Assembly: GCF_947507565.1 (NCBI RefSeq)
Contig: NC_089184.1
Location: forward strand, 2,046,001-2,110,000
DNA length: 64,000 nt
Source: Oscarella lobularis
Taxonomy: Eukaryota > Porifera > Homoscleromorpha > Homosclerophorida > Oscarellidae
Direction: 5' to 3'
The position numbers were made by a program, and so were the translations under genes. The notes beneath the pieces were generated by a model. The model worked only from the letters and a program-made list of their open reading frames with translations, was not told where the DNA came from and did no database searches. Below, piece by piece: positions 57,801-64,000 of the stretch (positions within the stretch are counted from its first letter, which is position 1; the number at the start of each line of letters is the position of its first letter).

Positions 57801-58605
57801 CCAAGAACGTTGCGGATCGTCACGCAATGCCCGTCGGTCGAACTATTCGTCCTCGACGCGAAAGTTTGGGTCTGCTCGAGGGATTCATCGTAGTGCGTAC
57901 TCGAACAAAGGAAGCTAAATAAATGGCTAAAGACCGTACGTCTAGGATATGGCCGCCCCATTTTTGTACTTGATGGCTACAAAACGATCTAATTGCGGCG
58001 TACTTCTAGCGACAATGATGAAGGAAGACCGTGTGAACGATTTGGCTGCGTTTGATATTCGCTTAGGCACTAGTTGGCTGTACAAAACTTGTGTTTCAAT
58101 CTAGAGCACGCTACCCTTCCTTACTCAATCGGCGATAGCTCAGCGAGAATGCAATCGCCGACAATTGAATTAATTTAGCAAGATAGAAGAGGCTTTAGGC
58201 TTTCAAACGGTATATAGAACGTCTCTGTGCGATAAAAGCTAACGGAGTTAGAGAGAGCCTGTTCCAAAGCGCATGGGCGTGTTCAAAAAAGAGATTACGT
58301 GACTCCTCCCTCTTCTAACTTTGCTTACTCCTATAAAACGCAACGAAACAAGCTGCAACTTTACAGCAAGTTTCTCGAGTTATTTTTGCCACATTTTTGC
58401 CTTTAACTTTTTTGGCGGTTGTCCGTTCTAAAGGGTAAACCGCTTGTTCCAAAGTTGATGTGTTCGAAACTGCTATCTGTCCACGCTCACTTTAACGATC
58501 AAAAAAGTGGAATAACTTTCGCCTACTTTGCCCGATCGACCCGTTTTTTCAACAATGAGATGCTGAGAACGTCGAATTTTTGCTTCTGCCCCTGTGTATT
58601 CTATA
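57801..58605. other. No supported gene
   Basis: Flank of the pogo-PHD element. A tRNA-like phrase near 58130 (GCGATAGCTCAGC) lacks the rest of a tRNA. No other structure is seen. Confidence 0.45.
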
Positions 58606-59043
58606 GGGGAGGGGTTTCCAATTATGGACAGTCCCGGAAGGTCACCTGTTTGTTCGAGCACTACGATGTAAGTATCCCACAGTTCGAGCTCGCCCATACC
58701 TTATCTTAGAGCTAAAGGAAAGACGATTCTGCGGTAAGCGTTTCGGCTGTCTGCGACTGCGCATTTGCATGCTGACGCGAAAAGTTTACGTAACCTCGGC
58801 CGTTTTACCTGAATGACGTGGGCGCTAACGATGGACACCCCCGTATCTTCGCCGCACTTGAACGTATACATGCATGCTATATATCAGACGAAAGCCCAGG
58901 AATTCCTCTTTCACGTCAATGGTGCGGTAACAATTTTTGTAAAGAATTCGGGTAGAAAACCACGTTTTCGTAAACCGTCAAACATATCTATTACGCTCTA
59001 CTTTTTTTGAGCTGAGCTTCGGTTAAATGTATTATACATGCTA
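58606..59043 (+). repeat. Left terminal inverted repeat of the pogo-PHD element
   Basis: About 438 bp, mirrored at 60948-61384 with only scattered differences. The inner limit lies near TTATACATGCTA, where similarity fades. Confidence 0.85.
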
Positions 59044-59115
59044 GAAATTTATTTCCCTTATGCGTTTCCTTGCAATAACTAGTAGTTTTGAGCTTAATTT
59101 AATTAATTGGTGCGA

Positions 59116-60836
59116 ATGACAAGGGCCATCAGTAGGAAGTTACGGTATCGTAGTGACATGGCCCAAAAAGACGTAGAACTGCTTGAGGCGGCTACAAAAG
59201 ACGTTCGACTAGAAGGGCTGTCCTATCGGGCTGCCACCGAAAAGCATGGCGTTACGAAAAGCCGCTTGCACAATTTTGCGACCGGGGTAGTGGGCAGAGA
59301 TCGAATTGGACAGGCAGGGAGAACTGCTGTTCTCACCTATGAGGAAGAGAAGGAAATCGTGCGCTGTTGTCAGATTCTTGGGGATTTTGGGATGGGTTTC
59401 ACGCGAGATCTGGCAGGCCTGGTCATCAAGCACTTCCTTGAAGACCGGAAACGGCTCCACCAATTTGTTGACGGGACACCAGGCAAAAAATGGTGGACCA
59501 GCTTTATGAAGCGATGGTCAACTGAATTAGCTGAGCGAAAGCCTGAACATCTTACCACCAATCGAGCCAGAGCATGCAGCAGTGAAACGCTGACTCACTT
59601 TTACAACGGGCTCAAAAAATTGTACGACGTGAATGGGTTTAACTCGTTCAGCTACTGCGAGTTCGCAAGCCGCCTTTGGAACTGCGACGAGACCGGGATC
59701 GCAACTTCAGCCACTGCAAAACGAGTCATCGTCCGGAAGGGGACAAAAGAGGTGAATGAAGTCAGGGATGGCTCCGGAAAGGAGTACAATACTTTTTTCT
59801 TTTGCGGCTCGGCGGCGGGTGAACAGCTTCCGCCGTTTTTTCTTTACAAAGCCGTATTAATCAATCCACGCTGGCGAGTCGGTGCACCTCCGAATTCTTT
59901 GTTTGGTTGCAGCGATTCTGGTTAAATGGAAAGAGTCAATTTTTTAGAGTGGTTTGAAAAGGAATTTTTGCAGCACACGGCGAAATTGAGAGAAACGGCG
60001 CCTGTTACCTTGTTTATCGACGGTCACTCATCGCACATCGCTCTCGATCTCGTTCTGGCGGCGCGTGAAAATCGCGTCATTTTGTACAATCTTCCACCGA
60101 ACACCACTCACGCTCTCCAGCCATTGGATGTCAGCGTATTCAGTAGTGCGAAGACTGAGTGGAGAAAATATTGAAGGCGTTCAGTCTTGCAAACGACGGA
60201 AGATGTGCAGACAAATTCATCTTTGCGTCTCTGGTAAATCAATTGTTGCAAGTTTCTTTCCACCCAGACCATTTTGTGTCTGGTTTCCGGAAAACAGGAA
60301 TATACCCTCTGTGCCTAAACGTTAGGAGCAAAGCAGAGAAATGCCTCCCTGCTGAACGTTTCAGCCGCGACAAAGCGGCCGGTCAAACGCCCGTCACCCG
60401 CCACGTGACCAGTTACTTTGCCGCCTTTTTCAAAAGTACTGCGGAAGCAAGACCAGGCCGCACAAAACAGAAGGATAAAATCAAACCGCGGCACTATGGG
60501 GAGGCGCTGACTAACGACGACATTGTTGCAAGAATGCAAGAAAAGGAATTGGCAGCTGCTCCTACCAGATCTCGACGTGCCAGAACCCAAAAGAAGCAGC
60601 AGAAAAAATCTTCTAGCCGCGTGAAAACGCGACCACCAGTTTTACCTGTCATAGAAGAGAATGACGCTTCCTGCCCTTTATGTGGCGTGAGCTGGGACGA
60701 AGAGGAAGGCAACACAGAAAGAGAGCTTCGCTGGGTCGGGTGCGACTCCTGCGAGAACTGGTGGCACGTTCGATGCGCGGGATTGAGCTGTTTGCCGAAG
60801 GAGGAAGAGTTTTGGCTTTGCCCCGCATGCGAGTGA
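59116..60836 (+). pseudogene. Pogo/Tigger transposase with C-terminal PHD finger, two disabling changes
   Basis: The protein has an N-terminal Psq-type helix-turn-helix (LSYRAATEKHGVTKSRLHNF, residues about 35-60), a CENP-B-like part (GMGFTRDLAGLVIKHFLED, GKKWWTSFMKRW), and a DDE_1 catalytic core: WNCDETGI with the first Asp, FIDGHSSHIALD with the second, and LPPNTTHALQPLDVSVF with the third. After a basic linker it ends in a PHD finger: CPLC, WVGCDSCENWWHVRCAGL, FWLCPAC. All metal-binding positions (C4HC3) are present. A TAA at 59923-59925 stands where Trp is usual, and a one-base frame change near 60170 follows the last catalytic motif. Otherwise the frame is open, so inactivation is recent. 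PHD fingers read histone tails, so the domain may steer insertion to certain chromatin; that is inference. Confidence 0.88.
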
Positions 60837-60947
60837 ACGTCGTCTGTTCCACGCTACTGCAAGTTCTGAAAAAAGGCGTAATTTAGTGCTAAATTATTTC
60901 TGCAGTGTTTTACCGTAGAATAGACCTAAGATCTTGCCATGTAGGAA

Positions 60948-61384
60948 AGCATGGATAATAGATTTAACCGAAGCTCAGCCCAAAAAAAGTAGAGCGTAAT
61001 AGATAATTTTGACGGTTTACGAAAACGTGGTTTTCTACCCGAATTCTTTACAAAAATTGTTACCGCACCATTGACGTGAAAGAGGAATTCCTGGGCTTTC
61101 GTCTGATATATAGCATGCATGTATACGTTCAAGTGCGGCGAAGATACGGGGGTGTCCATCGTTAGCGCCCACGTCATTCAGGTAAAACGGCCGAGGTTAC
61201 GTAAACTTTTCGCGTCAGCATGCAAATGCGCAGTCGCAGACAGCCGAAACGCTTACCGCAGAATCGACTTTCCTTTAGCTCTAAGATAAGGTATGGGCGA
61301 GCTCGAACTGTGGGATACTTACATCGTAGTGCTCGAACAAATAGGTGACCTTCCGGGACTGTCCATAATTGGGAACCCCTCCCC
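60948..61384 (-). repeat. Right terminal inverted repeat of the pogo-PHD element
   Basis: Mirror of 58606-59043. Confidence 0.85.
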
Positions 61385-63055
61385 TAGCACGCTAACGTGG
61401 TAGTTATGGATTGGTGTCCCAGGTTCCAGTCAAACAATTGACGCTGCACGTCGATCCCAAGCTAAGGGGCCCCTCTGCAATGAAAGAGCGCCTCGAATGA
61501 CTTTATTGAACTCCCTTGTTCCGCCGACAGATGTCTTTCGTTTGGGAGCAGTTGCACTTAGGATGCATTTAGCTCTATATGGCGACGTTTGATCAGGCGC
61601 GGCAATTCCGGTGCTTCAGGGAGTATCCGACAGCGGCAAGTCAATTATGGCTCGGTGTGCCTACTCTTGCATCGGCTTGGGCGGCGCGCAATTTCGAAGC
61701 TTTACAGGGCAAAAGTATCAAGTAATGCAACAGGTGACATCATTCGGCTTCTGGGTTGATCCGCAAAAGCCCGAAGAAGTGAAAGAACTGGCAATAAATT
61801 CATACAACAAGTATATCATTTTAGTTACGTACAAATGACAACTTAGTCTCATTAATCTAGATCGACGCATGTCACTCTGAAGAGGCACTGGAAAACCGAT
61901 ATGCAGTTCCACGTTTACTTGCAATTTTTTTTTGAAAAAATGCAGTTGTAACTGCCAGGCTTATTACTGTCTTTTGACATATCTTCAGTTCCTTTCTTAG
62001 ATTCTTGTCTCGTCGTCATTTTATTCGAAAAGGCCGAGAGTGCATTAAAAACCGATAAAAAAAGATGGGGGCGTTTTGGCAGCTTCCTGATCTGTGCCGA
62101 AGAGCATCAAGTAGCATACGCCTTTCTTCAGTCTTGGAAAACGCTACTCAGAGAAAAAAATTGATGGAGGGGAGGCTCGTCCCATAAAACGGAAAGTTTT
62201 AAACAAACTAAATAAAAAATTTCTTTAAAAAATTTAGAGCTATGGTTAAGAACATTTTACATTTGACGGATACCGACGGAAGCATTTTGGCTGGCGCTGT
62301 CGCAGGCGGCGTTGTTAATGAACTCTCCCCTTCTCAGCACTACGAACGGCCCCACAAATTTGTTTTGCAGTCCCTATGTGAACGCCGACTCCGCAAGGGC
62401 CCCTAGTTTTAAAACTGATCACTCGCTGTCTTCATCAAGAAGGCTCTCGCTTATTGCTCTAAACGGTGACATTAGTGAGCAAGTAGAAGTGCGGCTTACG
62501 TACAGTACCTATATGTTAGAAAGAAGCGTGACGTCATGTCACGCGCTATATTTTATTTCCTTTCTGCGCCACGCAAAATCAGAGACATCTAGAAACCAGA
62601 CAAATGATTCAAATTTGATGTAAAGTGGGTGGATGCCATGCAAGATTGCTCACCGGCAGCGGATACGTAACAAAAATGAGAAATGGGGCGTGGGACGTGT
62701 TCTCTCGACTTCAGCTATTCCTGCGACCGTGTAGACCAAGAATAAGGGTGAATACGGATTTACGGTAATGAATTCAGCGATACTAAAAATATTGCCGCCA
62801 CTTTGGGGAAGCAGTGTTCAGCGTTTCACTAGCCAGCGGCATGTGGACAAGAAAAATTTACGAGAACGTTTTCGAACGCAAAAAGCGTTACAAACTTCTT
62901 CAGATCACCTAGTACGTGTTATTAAATGGTTAATGCACGTTACCGACGTTACTGACGTTGCGCAGCGAAGCATGCGCAGTTGAGTCACCGTTTTAAAAGC
63001 AACAGCGAAGAAGACGCGTTTCCTTTTTCTCTCTCGATCGTTCGGTTTTTCCTCG
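61385..63055. other. No supported gene
   Basis: A 75-codon frame at 61611-61838 (+) contains GVSDSGKSIMARCAYSCIGLGG, which faintly resembles a mobile-element protein, but I cannot place it. The rest shows nothing recognisable. Confidence 0.4.
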
Positions 63056-64000
63056 ATGACAACGAACAAGCAATCGCTGGCGGCAAACCCGCCAGTTCAA
63101 GCGCACGACCAACCGGCGTAGACAATCGGAAACACGGAGCTTTTGCAGCTGTTAACCATCGCTGTCGCCACCGGCGCGGCGCAGGCCTTGGCGCAACAAT
63201 CGTCTAGCAACCTGACGCGACGGGTAGAACCTGCCAGCGGCGGTACGCCCACGCCAAAGGCGGAAGCGAAGGACGGTCACAACAAAGGTAAAAAAGGGGA
63301 CAAGGGGCCCGGTCACACGACGCCGACGGCAGCAGGGCCCATAGCAGGCTGGTTGGTGCCGTTGAAGGACAGGCGCGCTCGGCATGAGGAGGGGACGCGA
63401 TGGCGGGTCAGGGTGCGCACTCGATAGCTAAACAAGGTGCGGCAGGCGAGGACGGTCTGCCGGAGGCGGACTAGATCGCTCATGTGCGAGCGGCAGCACG
63501 TCCGAGGGCGCGCCGCAGAGCGCGGCGACCGGCAGTGGTAGCGCGATGACTGGTGGGGCAAGCGGCAGCGCGCCGATCAAGCCTGGAGTACCTGGCGGCG
63601 CGGAGAAGTTCAGAACAATTTCGCTCCTGGCGGAGGCACTGAAAGGAGCGGCGGCAAAGTCGGCGTCTACGGCATCGGCGTATCTGCTGGATGAAGGAGT
63701 TGCAATTCCGGGCAAGCTGGTCGCGCGCATTCAGTCAAAAGAATATCTCGACATGAGCGAGCTACTCCCGGAAAACATTGAATGCCGGCAGCAAGAAGAG
63801 CTTTCTCCGTTTCGCAAACTGGTGCTGGTCGGGCAGCGCTCACGGAGGGAAATGACCAGCATTCTGGCGTGGATACGGTGCTTCGCCGCGTACGCCATTG
63901 TGCGGTGCGCGAAGTTTCCGGGTGACGTTCTCCCACTGTTAGAGTATCAACGCATGATTGTGCGTCAGGCAGAGACACGCGGCGGACTCGGTTGGCGCAG
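63056..64000 (+). pseudogene. Gag-like N-terminal region of a probable YR (DIRS/Ngaro-like) retrotransposon, cut by window end
   Basis: The ATG at 63056 opens a frame with one TAG after 21 codons, continuing as TELLQLLTIAVATG and a Gly/Pro/Lys-rich stretch to 63427. A second frame from the ATG at 63546 stays open to the window end: a Gly/Ala-rich start, then VAIPGKLVARIQSKEYLDMSELLPEN and RREMTSILAWIRCFAAYAIV, LLEYQRMIVRQAET. This pattern (KLV..I....Y.DM.ELLP, a helix, and a tail) is one I associate with the protein that precedes the reverse transcriptase in DIRS/Ngaro-type elements of invertebrates. The reverse transcriptase and recombinase would lie beyond 64000. The frame change near 63430-63546 and the stop suggest decay. 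Confidence 0.5.

Larger units (their letters stand above)
58606..61384 (+). mobile_element. Pogo/Tigger-type DNA transposon with long TIRs
   Basis: The element is 2779 bp and begins GGGGAGGGGTTTCCAATTAT; its end is the near-perfect reverse complement. TA lies directly outside both ends (58604-58605 and 61385-61386), as for Tc1/mariner/pogo elements. The terminal inverted repeats are about 437 bp long and almost identical, so insertion was recent. One transposase gene fills the middle. Confidence 0.9.

Noticed and set aside
58130-58175. tRNA-like phrase GCGATAGCTCAGC
   Set aside because: No anticodon or T-arm follows at the right distance.
58813-59010. 65-codon frame MTWALTMDTP…, also found reversed at 60926-61177
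   Set aside because: Both lie within the terminal inverted repeats of the pogo element, so the duplication reflects the TIRs and not a gene pair.
61611-61838. Possible ATPase fragment (SDSGKS)
   Set aside because: A lone GKS without Walker B or context is too weak for a call.

Overview
This is nuclear DNA of an animal. Genes are broken by short GT-AG introns (mostly 46-80 nt), there is no operon structure, and three recognisable genes (importin-11, a JMY/WHAMM-type actin nucleator, focadhesin) are metazoan-type. Very small introns, intergenic gaps of tens of bases and a rich mix of Helitrons, DNA transposons and YR retroelements suggest a compact non-bilaterian genome, plausibly a sponge; that placement is inference.

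Left part (1-19.5 kb) is the ordinary gene region. A small three-exon gene for a secreted protein with two Ig-like domains lies on the minus strand (1241-2242). Then come IPO11 (+, 4485-9468), JMY/WHAMM (-, 9551-11857) and FOCAD (+, 11913-19497), packed tightly: IPO11 and JMY end tail to tail 82 bp apart, and JMY and FOCAD start head to head with 55 bp between start codons.

Middle part (19.5-27.1 kb) is repeat-rich: a long imperfect inverted repeat with a local inversion, several copies of a hairpin-rich interspersed repeat, two nested MITE-like elements with clear terminal inverted repeats, and one two-exon gene for an RG-rich/acidic protein (26470-27094).

Right part (27.5-64 kb) is almost all mobile DNA. 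On the minus strand there is a decayed Helitron with Rep, PIF1 helicase and OTU domains (about 27.6-33.8 kb), a 15-bp minisatellite, a 2.1-kb GAC/GCC trinucleotide array, and a replication-protein-A-like gene. These are followed by a non-LTR retrotransposon remnant (+, 38.3-40.4 kb), a second, different Helitron (-, 40.6-45.3 kb), a MADF gene or pseudogene, a Tigger-type remnant, a small HIRAN-domain gene, an IS630-like remnant, a piggyBac remnant, a second RPA-like copy (52.7-54.1 kb), a pogo-ended MITE and another IS630-like remnant. Next is an almost intact pogo/Tigger transposon whose transposase carries a C-terminal PHD finger (58606-61384, TIRs of about 437 bp, TA duplication). The window ends in the gag-like start of what is probably a tyrosine-recombinase retrotransposon.

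Exon boundaries were read by eye from reading frame, GT-AG sites and remembered family sequences; no alignment or search was run.
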